In this document: positions 33,631-41,590 of the stretch, one piece after another
How the letters are laid out: each line of letters starts with the position of its first letter
How positions within the stretch are numbered: the stretch's first letter is position 1
Source: Rhizobacter sp.
GTDB taxonomy: Bacteria; Pseudomonadota; Gammaproteobacteria; Burkholderiales; Burkholderiaceae_C
Direction of reading: 5' to 3'
NCBI GenBank assembly: GCA_025361845.1
Contig: JANYJL010000224.1
Span: 1 to 42,403, forward strand
Length of the DNA stretch: 42,403 nucleotides
Position numbers and translations under genes: made by a program
The notes under the pieces: model-generated
The model's database searches: none
What the model saw: the letters and a program-made list of their open reading frames with translations, nothing else
What the model was told of the DNA's origin: nothing

Positions 33631-33831
33631 GAGATTCCGTAGGCAGTGAGGTTCGAAGCCGCGATCCTAAAGAGCGCTCGTGAATGTTCCGTGTCAGTCC
33701 CGCAAGGAATCACGCGTGCCGAACGGACTACGCCTTGCGACCCGGACCACATCAGTTGTCACCCCGCGATTGGAGGATTGCCGGATCGCAAACGAACGGT
33801 GCCGCGGTGGTGCAGTGCGCGACAAGACATC
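33631..33831. promoter_or_regulatory. Divergent promoter region of the epsD operon with a TGACACGG-type motif
   Basis: These 201 bases lie between divergent epsD and the CapK-like gene. CCGTGTCA at 33689-33696 is the reverse complement of TGACACGG, so it reads in the epsD direction, 59-66 bases before the epsD start. The same core is found upstream of two other polysaccharide transcription units. The frame of the plus-strand neighbour is open through here but its translation is not protein-like. Confidence 0.4.
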
Positions 33832-35331
33832 ATGGCGTTCGAGGACAGGCTGCACGCATCACTGGGGCTGTACATGCAAGCGCCCGAGTGGGTGCGCGCG
33901 CTGGGCGGCCGTGTGTACCGGGCCGTGCCGCAGCGAGTGCGGCTGGGTGCGCGGCACGGCAGTTTCCTCTCTGACGCACAAGCGCAGCCGCAAGACATCC
34001 GCTGGGAACACATCGCTGCGCGGCTCGAAGCAAGCTTGCATGCCGCAGCCGCTGTGCCGGCGCACGCAGACCAAGCCCGGCATTTGCTGAACCTGCGTAG
34101 CGATCCGCTGCAGCGCCTGCGCGAACTTCCGCTGATGTCGAAAGCCGCCATCAAGGCCGACCTGTCGGCGCACCTGCACCCGCACTTCGACGCCGCGCAG
34201 CGCCTGCCCATGTTCACCGGCGGCTCGACGGCCGAACCGATGTCCTTCTATCTGCACCGGCACGTGTCGCGTTCGAAGGAAAGCGCGTACTTGCGGCACA
34301 TCGAACACAGCCTGCTCGGTGCATCGCCGAGCGATTGGGCCCTGTCACTGCGCGGCCGCACCGTGGCCCGCGCGGGAGCGCCGGGGGAGCGGCTGTGGGC
34401 GACCGAACCGATCAAGCGCCACCTGCTCTTCAGCAGCGACCATCTGGAGCCGCGCTTCATGCCGGCCTACGTCAAGGCACTCGAACGCCTGAGACCGCCG
34501 CTGATCCACGCGTTCCCCTCGGCGCTCTACCCGCTCGCACGCTGGCTCGATCGGAACCCGGCACCGGCCTGGACCGACCACGTCAAAGGTGTGTTGCTGA
34601 CCTCGGAAAACGTCTACGACTTTCAGATGGCGCTGTTGCGCCGGGTGTTCCCGCGCGCCCGCATCGTCACGCACTACGGGCATTCGGAACGTGTGCTGAT
34701 GGCGGTGGCAACCGGCGCCGAGGCGCGTGCCGAATTCTTCCCGCTCTACGGCTTGCCGGAACTGGTGGACGCGCAAGGGCGTGTCATCGACGAGCCCGGC
34801 GTGCTGGGCGAGATCGTCGGCACCAGCTTCGACAACCACGTGATGCCCTTCCTGCGCTACCGCACCGGGGACATGGGCGTGTGGGCCGAGGCGCCGCAGT
34901 ACGGCGGCGCCACCAAGGGCACCACTCGTTTCGTGATGCAGCGCATCGAAGGCCGCTGCCAGGAGTTCGTCGTCTGTGCCGACCACCGGCTGGTGTCCAT
35001 CACCACGCTGGGTGCGGCGCACTTTCACGAACTCAGTCAGGTCGATCGCATCCAGTTCGAACAGCAGCGGCCAGGCCGGGTGACGCTGAAAGTCGTCACC
35101 GCCCACGGCCTGAGCGCCGCAGACAAGCTGCGCATGGCGGCGGCGGTGCGCGACAAGACCCAGGGTGGCTGCGAGGTCGACGTGCAAGAGGTCGCGGTCA
35201 TCGAACGCACGGCGCACGGCAAACAGCGCATGCTGATTCAGCACCTGGACCTGGACCACTACCTCGGCGCCGCGATCACACCCGAGCGGGAAGATGCGCT
35301 GATCGTCCGCCACGAGGCCCTGGCCGCATGA
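33832..35331 (+). CDS. CapK/PaaK-like adenylate-forming enzyme
   Basis: The 499-residue cytoplasmic protein resembles phenylacetate-CoA ligase and the CapK proteins of capsule loci. The nucleotide-binding P-loop-like motif is TGGSTAEP at about 129-136. Further motifs are LTSENVYDFQ, THYGHSERV, and FLRYRTGDMGV near residue 340 (the ATP-ribose-binding Asp). The role is probably activation of a carboxylic acid that is then attached to the polysaccharide, inferred from CapK context. ATG 33832 was chosen over the open frame back to 33646 because the extra 62 codons are not protein-like. Its stop overlaps the next start (ATGA). Confidence 0.85.
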   Translation: MAFEDRLHASLGLYMQAPEWVRALGGRVYRAVPQRVRLGARHGSFLSDAQAQPQDIRWEHIAARLEASLHAAAAVPAHADQARHLLNLRSDPLQRLRELPLMSKAAIKADLSAHLHPHFDAAQRLPMFTGGSTAEPMSFYLHRHVSRSKESAYLRHIEHSLLGASPSDWALSLRGRTVARAGAPGERLWATEPIKRHLLFSSDHLEPRFMPAYVKALERLRPPLIHAFPSALYPLARWLDRNPAPAWTDHVKGVLLTSENVYDFQMALLRRVFPRARIVTHYGHSERVLMAVATGAEARAEFFPLYGLPELVDAQGRVIDEPGVLGEIVGTSFDNHVMPFLRYRTGDMGVWAEAPQYGGATKGTTRFVMQRIEGRCQEFVVCADHRLVSITTLGAAHFHELSQVDRIQFEQQRPGRVTLKVVTAHGLSAADKLRMAAAVRDKTQGGCEVDVQEVAVIERTAHGKQRMLIQHLDLDHYLGAAITPEREDALIVRHEALAA

Positions 35332-37316
35332 GTTCCGCCAACGCCCCGACTGTCGAGCGCGGCTCGTTGCGCTGGTACTGGAACCGCATGCGGGTGATGA
35401 ACCCGCTGGAGCTGCCATCCCGCGCCGCCACCGCCGTGGGCAGCCTGAAGGACCAGACGCTCGACCGCTTCGGCATGCTGGCCCCCGCGCCGGCGAAGCG
35501 CCGCAGCTTCCCGGCGCCGTGGTTGGCTGCCGCGAACCACCTGCCCGATCTCGACGCGACACCCTACCTGCGCGAGGCGGATGCCATCGCTTCGGGAACG
35601 ATCGAACGACTCGACGGTGCGTCGATCGCGCTCGGCGCGCCGGCAGACTGGGATGCCTCGTCGCAGGCTTCGGCGCCGCTCGACGACGTGCGCTTCCAGA
35701 TGGAGTTGCACCGCCACGGTCACCTGGTTCGGCTGGCGCAAGCCTGGTGCCTGGGGCGCGATGCGCGGCACATCGCAGCCTTGTTGCACCAGCTCGAAAG
35801 CTGGCTGGACCAGTGCCCGTATCCACGTGGCGTGGCCTGGGCCTCGCCGTTGGACGCCGGGCTGCGCCTGTTGAACTGGTCGATCGTGTGGCAGTTGCTG
35901 CGTTTGGACCAGCCGGACAGCATCGTCCCCGAATCGCTGCGCCAGCGCTGGCTGGCCAGCATCTACGTGCATGCGCGCTTCGTGCGGCAGAACCGGGCGC
36001 GCCATTCATCGGCCAACAACCACCTGATCGGCGAGTTGATCGGCCTGATCGTGGCCGAGGCCACCTGGCCGGTGTGGTCCGAGCTCACCCGCTGGGGCAG
36101 TGCCGCGCGTGCCGAGTTGGTGGTGGAGGCGCTGCGGCAAACCCATCCCGACGGGGTGAGCCGCGAGCAGGCGAGTTGGTACCAGGCCTTCGTGTTCGAA
36201 CTGCTCGCCGTGTTCGTGCACATCGAACGATGCAAGGGCCGCGCCGTCGACGAACGCCTGCTGCGCCGCATGGGTGCGATGGCCGGGTTCATCGCAGCAA
36301 TGCGCGACTGCAAGGGTCACCTGTCCCACCACGGCGACGCCGATCAGGCACGGGCGCTGCACCTCGACCCGAACCCGGCCGACCCGTACGCCCGCATGCT
36401 GGCGCTGGCCGTGGATCTGCGCGTGGCGCCCGAGCTGCGGTCGCTGGTCGGCCAAGCCTCGGGCGTGACGCCGTGGCTGCTCGGCCGGGTGGTGCCCGAG
36501 CGTGCACCGGCCTCGCCCTCGCGCGCGGAGCAACGCGCCACGCGGGCGCTTCTGCCACGGGCCTACGCGCAGGGGGGCTACCACCTGCTGGGCAGCCAGT
36601 TCGGCGAGACCGACGAAGTGCTGATGACGGTGGACACTGGCGCGCTCGGCTACCTGAGCATCGCCGCGCACGGCCACGCCGACGCGTTGTCGCTGCGCCT
36701 GTCGGTCGCCGGTCAGCCGATCCTGGTGGACCGCGGCACCTATGCCTACAACGCCGAGCCCGCGTGGCGGCATTTCTTTCGCAGCACCCTCGCCCACAAC
36801 ACCGTGTGCGTGGACGACACCGATCAGTCCGGCTACGGCGGCCCGTTCCTGTGGCTGCGCCATGCGCGCACCGAGCTCGGCTCCTTTGACAGCAACGACA
36901 TGGCCGGCCATGTCGAAGCCTCGCACGACGGCTACAGCACGCTCGCCCGGCCGCTCGTTCACCGGCGCCGCGTCGAATGGCATGGCAGCGCGCGACGCTT
37001 CATCGTCGTCGACGATTTGCGGGGTGACGGGCCGCACGAGGTGGCCGTCGCCTGGCACTTCGACCCCGCCTGCCAGGTGGAGGTCTGCGACGAGGTGGTG
37101 CGCGTTCGAGCACCAGGCGTTTCGCTAACGCTGCGCGTGTCGGCACCTCCCGGCTCAGGCGCATGGCACCTGCACCAGGGCGACCCCGACTCGATGTTGG
37201 GCTGGCACTCACCTTCATTTGGCATTCGCGTTTCGGCGCCTTCGCTCGTCTGGCGCACGCGCGTCACCGAGACGATGTCGCTGAGCACGCTGATCGATAT
37301 CCAAACCCAAACCTAA
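35328..37316 (+). CDS. Heparinase II/III-family protein (polysaccharide lyase-like)
   Basis: The 662-residue protein has an alpha-helical N-terminal toroid (about 100-390) and a heparinase II/III-like beta domain (about 420-640). Signature stretches are NNHLIGELIGL near residue 228, AAHGHADALSLRL near 450 with the conserved His, and VDRGTYAYN, then FRSTLAHNTVCVDD. No export signal is apparent, though such proteins in polysaccharide operons are often assumed periplasmic, so the location is uncertain. It may cut uronic-acid-containing chains during release or turnover. ATG 35328 overlaps the previous stop, and the gene is followed 20 bases later by the WecG-like gene. Confidence 0.87.
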   Translation: MSSANAPTVERGSLRWYWNRMRVMNPLELPSRAATAVGSLKDQTLDRFGMLAPAPAKRRSFPAPWLAAANHLPDLDATPYLREADAIASGTIERLDGASIALGAPADWDASSQASAPLDDVRFQMELHRHGHLVRLAQAWCLGRDARHIAALLHQLESWLDQCPYPRGVAWASPLDAGLRLLNWSIVWQLLRLDQPDSIVPESLRQRWLASIYVHARFVRQNRARHSSANNHLIGELIGLIVAEATWPVWSELTRWGSAARAELVVEALRQTHPDGVSREQASWYQAFVFELLAVFVHIERCKGRAVDERLLRRMGAMAGFIAAMRDCKGHLSHHGDADQARALHLDPNPADPYARMLALAVDLRVAPELRSLVGQASGVTPWLLGRVVPERAPASPSRAEQRATRALLPRAYAQGGYHLLGSQFGETDEVLMTVDTGALGYLSIAAHGHADALSLRLSVAGQPILVDRGTYAYNAEPAWRHFFRSTLAHNTVCVDDTDQSGYGGPFLWLRHARTELGSFDSNDMAGHVEASHDGYSTLARPLVHRRRVEWHGSARRFIVVDDLRGDGPHEVAVAWHFDPACQVEVCDEVVRVRAPGVSLTLRVSAPPGSGAWHLHQGDPDSMLGWHSPSFGIRVSAPSLVWRTRVTETMSLSTLIDIQTQT

Positions 37317-37336
37317 ACCCAAGATCGGAGACTCTG

Positions 37337-38101
37337 ATGCGTCAGGAAATTCTCGGCTGCGCGATCGACAACCTGTCGATGCAACAAACACTCGACCGTG
37401 TCGGCACCATGATCGCCAGCGGCCTGCCCCACCAGCACGTGGTGCTGAACGCCGACAAGGTGGTGAAGGCCGCACGCGACCCGGCGCTGGCGCGCATCAT
37501 CTCGCGCTGCGACCTGATCAACGCCGATGGCATGCCGGTGGTCTGGGCCTCGCGCCTGCTGGGCCAGCCGCTGCCGGAACGGGTGACCGGTATCGACCTG
37601 TTCTTCAACCTGCTGGAACGTGCGGAGCAGGAAGGCTGGCGCGTCTACTTCCTGGGCGCGAAAGAGGAAGTGGTCAACGAGGTGGTGAGCCGCGCTCGAA
37701 AGCAGCACCCGGGCTTGGCCATCGCCGGGTACCGCAACGGTTACTGGAAGCCGGAGCAGGAACAGGAAGTCGTGGACGCCGTGGCCGCCACCCAGCCCGA
37801 CATCCTGTTCGTGGCGATCAACTCGCCGCGCAAGGAAGAGTTCCTCGCCAAGTACCAGCGCGAGATGCGCGTGCCGTTCGCGATGGGCGTCGGCGGCACC
37901 TTCGACGTGATGGCCGGGTTGACGAAGCGGGCACCGGTCTGGATGCAGCGCAATGGCTTCGAGTGGTTCTATCGCTTCCTGCAGGAACCCCGCCGCATGT
38001 TCTATCGCTACTTCATCGACGACATGGGCTTCTTCTGGTTGCTGGCCCGCGCGATGGTGCAGCGCCAGGTCGGCTTGCGCCGCGCCGGCTCGCGCATCTG
38101 A
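37337..38101 (+). CDS. WecG/TagA/CpsF-family glycosyltransferase (GT26)
   Basis: This 254-residue enzyme of family GT26 transfers a sugar, often N-acetylmannosamine(uronic acid) or a related residue, to a lipid-linked acceptor. The family pattern is complete: HVVLNADKVVKAARDP, INADGMPVVWASRLLG, YFLGAKEEVVNE, DILFVAINSPRKEEFLAKY, MGVGGTFDVMAGLTKRAPVWMQ and a final GFEWFYRFLQEPRRM. The conserved Asp in NADG near residue 61 is the presumed base. ATG 37337 has GGAG seven bases ahead. It is the last gene of the plus-strand cap/heparinase run. Confidence 0.92.
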   Translation: MRQEILGCAIDNLSMQQTLDRVGTMIASGLPHQHVVLNADKVVKAARDPALARIISRCDLINADGMPVVWASRLLGQPLPERVTGIDLFFNLLERAEQEGWRVYFLGAKEEVVNEVVSRARKQHPGLAIAGYRNGYWKPEQEQEVVDAVAATQPDILFVAINSPRKEEFLAKYQREMRVPFAMGVGGTFDVMAGLTKRAPVWMQRNGFEWFYRFLQEPRRMFYRYFIDDMGFFWLLARAMVQRQVGLRRAGSRI

Positions 38102-38125
38102 GGCATCGTTTGCGCCTGCGCATGG

Positions 38126-38143
38126 CTGTCACACGGCTGCCAC
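38126..38143 (+). promoter_or_regulatory. Candidate PhoB box upstream of ppk2
   Basis: CTGTCAC at 38126-38132 and CTGCCAC at 38137-38143 are two 7-base direct repeats with a 4-base gap, matching the known PhoB box layout. A weak -10-like TAAGGT begins ten bases downstream. The spacing is as expected for a PhoB-activated promoter. The site is 53 bases before the GTG start. Confidence 0.6.
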
Positions 38144-38195
38144 AAATCGCTCCTAAGGTCATCGCTCGGCTGCATGTGGCCGTGGAGGAATTGAA

Positions 38196-39110
38196 GTGAA
38201 CTCACCCGACGCCGACCTCATCAAGCGCATCCACCGCGACCTGCGTGACAGCTATGACGAGGAGCTGGAGCTCGAACTCGATGACCGCATCGTCGACGAA
38301 GCCGTCGGGCCGGCCGACATGGATGGGGGCGAGGACAAGGAAGACCGCAAGGCCTACTTCCGCGAGCTGTTCCGCCTGCAAGCCGAACTGGTGAAGTTGC
38401 AGGATTGGGTGGTGGCCACCAAACACAAGGTCGTCATCCTGTTCGAAGGGCGCGATGCGGCCGGCAAGGGCGGCGTCATCAAGCGCATCACACAACGGCT
38501 GAACCCGCGGGTGTGCCGCGTGGCGGCACTGCCGGCGCCGAACGATCGCGAACGCACCCAGTGGTACTTCCAGCGCTACGCCTCGCACCTGCCGGCCGGC
38601 GGCGAGATCGTGCTGTTCGATCGCAGCTGGTACAACCGCGCCGGCGTCGAGCGCGTGATGGGCTTTTGCACCGACGACCAGTACGAAGAGTTCTTCCGCT
38701 CGACGCCGGAGTTCGAACGCATGCTCGCGCGCTCGGGCATCCAGCTCATCAAGTACTGGTTCTCGATCTCGGACGAAGAGCAGCGTTTGCGCTTTCTCGG
38801 CCGCATCCATGACCCGCTGAAACAGTGGAAGCTGAGCCCGATGGATCTGGAATCGCGGCGTCGTTGGGAAGACTACACAAAAGCCAAGGAAGTGATGCTG
38901 GAACGCACCCACATTCCGGAGGCGCCATGGTGGGTGGTGCAGGCCGACGACAAGAAGAAGGCGCGGCTCAACTGCATCCACCATCTGCTCAGCCAGATGC
39001 CCTACGAAGAGGTCGCGCACCCGTCGATCGAACTGCCGCCGCGCGAGCGGCACGAGGACTATTCGCGCCAGCCGGTGCGCCAGGACATCGTCATTCCCGA
39101 GGTGTATTGA
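38196..39110 (+). CDS. ppk2: Polyphosphate kinase 2 (PPK2)
   Basis: This cytoplasmic enzyme of 304 residues transfers phosphate between polyphosphate and nucleotides. The Walker A motif is GRDAAGKGG at 85-93, with the lid and Walker B region in LFDRSWYNRAGVERVMGF near 138. WYFQRYASHLP and the C-terminal APWWVVQADDKKKARLNC complete the family signature. The short N-terminal acidic extension DEELELELDD is ordinary for PPK2 class I enzymes. The start is GTG 38196 with a good GGAGG seven bases before. A PhoB-box-like site precedes it, and pit follows 78 bases later, so it belongs to phosphate metabolism rather than the exopolysaccharide genes. Confidence 0.93.
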   Translation: MNSPDADLIKRIHRDLRDSYDEELELELDDRIVDEAVGPADMDGGEDKEDRKAYFRELFRLQAELVKLQDWVVATKHKVVILFEGRDAAGKGGVIKRITQRLNPRVCRVAALPAPNDRERTQWYFQRYASHLPAGGEIVLFDRSWYNRAGVERVMGFCTDDQYEEFFRSTPEFERMLARSGIQLIKYWFSISDEEQRLRFLGRIHDPLKQWKLSPMDLESRRRWEDYTKAKEVMLERTHIPEAPWWVVQADDKKKARLNCIHHLLSQMPYEEVAHPSIELPPRERHEDYSRQPVRQDIVIPEVY

Positions 39111-39125
39111 TCCTCGGGCGGCGGC

Positions 39126-39143
39126 GTGTCACGAACCTGTCAC
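39126..39143 (+). promoter_or_regulatory. Candidate PhoB box upstream of pit
   Basis: GTGTCAC at 39126-39132 and CTGTCAC at 39137-39143, separated by four bases, form a second PhoB-box-like pair, 45 bases before the pit start. Two such sites in consecutive intergenic gaps strengthen the call. The -10 element is not obvious. Confidence 0.6.
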
Positions 39144-39188
39144 GTTGCACAGTGAGCATGCGGCTCTTTCCTTGATCGGAGATTTCGC

Positions 39189-40240
39189 ATGAATTCGGCT
39201 ACCGCCATCGCGCCGCCCCTGCCGGCTGCACCCGCACCATCGCGTCCGCACCTGGACCACAAGCCGGGTCCGGTCACGGCCATCGTGTTCATCGGCATGC
39301 TCGCGGCCGGGTTGCTGTTCGGCGGCTACAGCCTGGTGTCCGATGTGAGCGAGGCGGGTCCGCACGCCACCACCTGGGTGCCCTACCTGCTGCTCGGTGT
39401 CGCCCTGGTGATCGCACTGGGTTTCGAATTCGTCAACGGCTTCCATGACACCGCCAACGCGGTCGCGACGGTGATTTACACCCACTCGCTGCCGCCGAAC
39501 GTCGCGGTGGTCTGGTCGGGCTTCTTCAACTTCGTCGGCGTGCTGGTCTCCAGCGGCGCAGTGGCCTTCGGCATCATCTCGCTGCTGCCGGTCGAACTGA
39601 TCCTGCAAGTGGGCTCGGGGGCCGGCTTCGCGATGGTGTTCGCACTGCTCATCGCCGCGATCATCTGGAACCTCGCCACCTGGTGGCTGGGCTTGCCGGC
39701 CTCCTCGTCGCACACACTGATCGGCTCGATCATCGGTGTGGGGGTGGCGAACGCGCTGATGCATGGCCGCGACGGCACGAGCGGTGTCGATTGGGCGCAG
39801 GCCACCAAGGTCGGTTATTCGCTGCTGCTCTCGCCGCTGGTCGGCTTCTGCTGCGCGGCCTTGCTGTTGCTGGCGCTGCGCGCCTTCGTGAAGAACAAGG
39901 CGCTCTACGAAGAGCCGCGCGGCAACAAGCCGCCGCCGCTGTGGATCCGCGCGCTGCTGATCCTCACCTGCACCGGCGTGTCGTTCGCACACGGTTCGAA
40001 CGACGGGCAAAAGGGCATGGGCCTGATCATGCTGATCCTGGTCGGCACCGTGCCGATGGCCTACGCGCTGAACCGCGCGATGCCAGCGGACAACATGGTG
40101 CAGTTCGTCGCCGTCGCTCACGTCACGCAGGAATCGCTGGTCAAGAGTGCCCCGACAGCGGCGCCGACCGCTCCGCGACAAACCATTTCCGACTACGTGC
40201 GCACCAAGACGCTGACACCCGAGGTGGTGCCGGCCCTGGC
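39189..40240 (+). CDS. pit: Inorganic phosphate transporter Pit, 3' end lost at the chimeric join
   Basis: This is a low-affinity phosphate/metal symporter of the PiT family. About 350 residues are visible, in ~8 membrane helices. The N-terminal signature is GFEFVNGFHDTANAVATVI and the matching C-terminal repeat is SFAHGSNDGQKGMG. ATG 39189 has GGAG eight bases ahead. The bacterial frame is good to about residue 350 (TPEVVPALA), where the sequence changes abruptly into retrotransposon. The frame happens to stay open to 40460, giving 423 residues, but the last ~73 are antisense retroelement codons and not Pit. The true gene would continue beyond this junction. Phosphate-regulated expression is suggested by the adjacent PhoB-like box. 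Confidence 0.88.
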
Positions 40241-40250
40241 TAAGGTCTTT
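40235..40250. other. Junction between bacterial and eukaryotic retroelement DNA
   Basis: To the left, high-GC coding sequence of pit; to the right, AT-richer antisense copia sequence. On the minus strand the retroelement protein can be followed to YIQAMWKDL, ending at about 40,240, and then stops making sense. On the plus strand Pit can be followed to PALA. No LTR, target-site duplication or shared long repeat is present at the join. The exact base cannot be fixed better than a few nucleotides. Confidence 0.8.
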
Positions 40251-41265
40251 CCACATTGCCTGAATGTATTAGTCGATCATGGTGAACTTTACCTTGCCAG
40301 GAGTGGAAAAATCAATGGTCATGCCCAGGTATTCATGAACCTTGCCTCTTGTTTTGGTGAGCAGTGCCTCTGCGCCGAATTCCCCCTCAAGCCAATTGAT
40401 GACATCAGAAACTACCGAAGCATCCACATGAGAGATTTTAAGATCATCAACATGCCATAAAATAGTACACTGATTGCCATTCACCGTCTTGTTCATGACG
40501 CACCAGTCATACGGGTTCACTTCGAATTTTCACTCCTTTATCTTGCTGGTTAGGCGCTTCCAAAACAAGAGCGCTGCCTTGAGTGTTCCGTAGAGTGCCT
40601 TTTTAAGTTCAATGTAGACCACCGGTTTACCCTTTTCCATCTGTATATGCTTCCGGTACAACTTAGGATCAATTCGTACCAGCAATGCAGCCATTTTTCC
40701 TTCAAGCCTCATGCGTACAATGTCGTCCATGTCAGCTTGCATAAAGGCCCCAGGAATGTCGACGGTAGCAACATCCCTTCCCTTCTTGGCATCAATAACG
40801 CATGAAAGCATCACGGATTCAATCGTGACGGTTGATGAGCTTGCATCCTCCTTTGCTGTGTATGGGCGCTGCTTGCGACCATCTGCACATCCTCTGCCCT
40901 TAATGGTGCCATTGCGCTTCTGCTTCAGAAACATTAGGTATTGCAGGGGTGCCCTCTTATCATCGCCCAACATCTTAGTAACATCTTTCGGCTCCAACAC
41001 CTTGCGATCATGGAGTTGCTGTAGTTCCTTGAGCACGGCATCAATTCCTGCATCACCGAACAGCTTAATGCCCTTCTTCATGTTATGTTGCATCATGACA
41101 ATGCTTTCAAGAGTGGCGTGTATATGCACATAGTCACGTGGTCGTCTAGGGTGCAGGTCGTACCTGTCATTTCGTTCCCCGTATGCTTGATCCATCTGTT
41201 CATCAACACTGGGCATGTCACCTTCGTTGCCAGCACCGCCGTCATTGCCGAAGGAGTCTTGTCGT
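40241..41265 (-). pseudogene. Copia reverse transcriptase (RVT_2), two in-frame stops
   Basis: The frame reads NDRYDLHPRRPRDYVHIHATLES, LQYLMFLKQKRNGTIKGRGC, then VATVDIPGAFMQADMDD (a catalytic-Asp region), VVYIELKKALYGT, YDWCVMNKTVNG and the HVDD catalytic box in LWHVDDLKISH. An in-frame TGA at 40530-40532 falls between KIKE and KFEVNPYDW, where a Trp is expected, so it looks like TGG changed to TGA. A second stop, TAA at 40266-40268, splits FTMID from YIQAM. Other Trp codons are TGG, so a TGA-as-Trp code is unlikely. The frame changes near 41265 from the linker. Confidence 0.82.
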
Positions 41266-41269
41266 CATC

Positions 41270-41590
41270 ATCATTCCCGTTATCATTGTCCCCGTCCTTA
41301 TCATCAGCAGCAGCTTCGACATCATTTTCATGTCCATTGTCATCCTCATTGTCATCATCGCCAGCATTGACATCGCCAGCATTGACATCACCATCATCAG
41401 TATTACCAGTATTCTCATTGTTGTTGTAGTCATACACTCCTGCAATAGGCACATTGGGCGCATTCGCTCCTGCAATGGGCGTATCGGGCATATCATCATC
41501 ATCATCAGTGTCATCGTCACCTGAATCAGGAGCGTAAGACTCATCATCCGGGTCATCGTCGTCGTCATCATAGATTGGGCTGCCGTGCAG
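41270..41590 (-). repeat. Low-complexity GAT/GAC tract encoding an Asp/Asn-rich linker
   Basis: On the plus strand this is a run of tca/atc trinucleotides. On the minus strand it encodes strings of Asp, Asn and Glu with short PNVPIAG-like repeats, separating the integrase from the reverse transcriptase. Repeat lengths vary, so this is a slippage-prone microsatellite-like tract. Confidence 0.7.

Noticed and set aside
33646-33831. N-terminal extension of the CapK-like enzyme
   Set aside because: The codons are unlike protein and occupy the divergent promoter region; ATG 33832 gives the normal family start.
34335-35327. 331-codon extension of the heparinase-like gene
   Set aside because: It lies entirely within the CapK-like gene in another frame; the ATG at 35328 overlaps that gene's stop as ATGA.
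40530-40532. TGA read as tryptophan, implying an alternative genetic code
   Set aside because: Other conserved Trp positions in the same frame use TGG, and a TAA stop and frameshifts are also present. Simple decay explains it.
41270-41590. Possible CRISPR array from repeated tca/atc units
   Set aside because: The repeats are short trinucleotides without unique spacers of regular length and encode an acidic linker.
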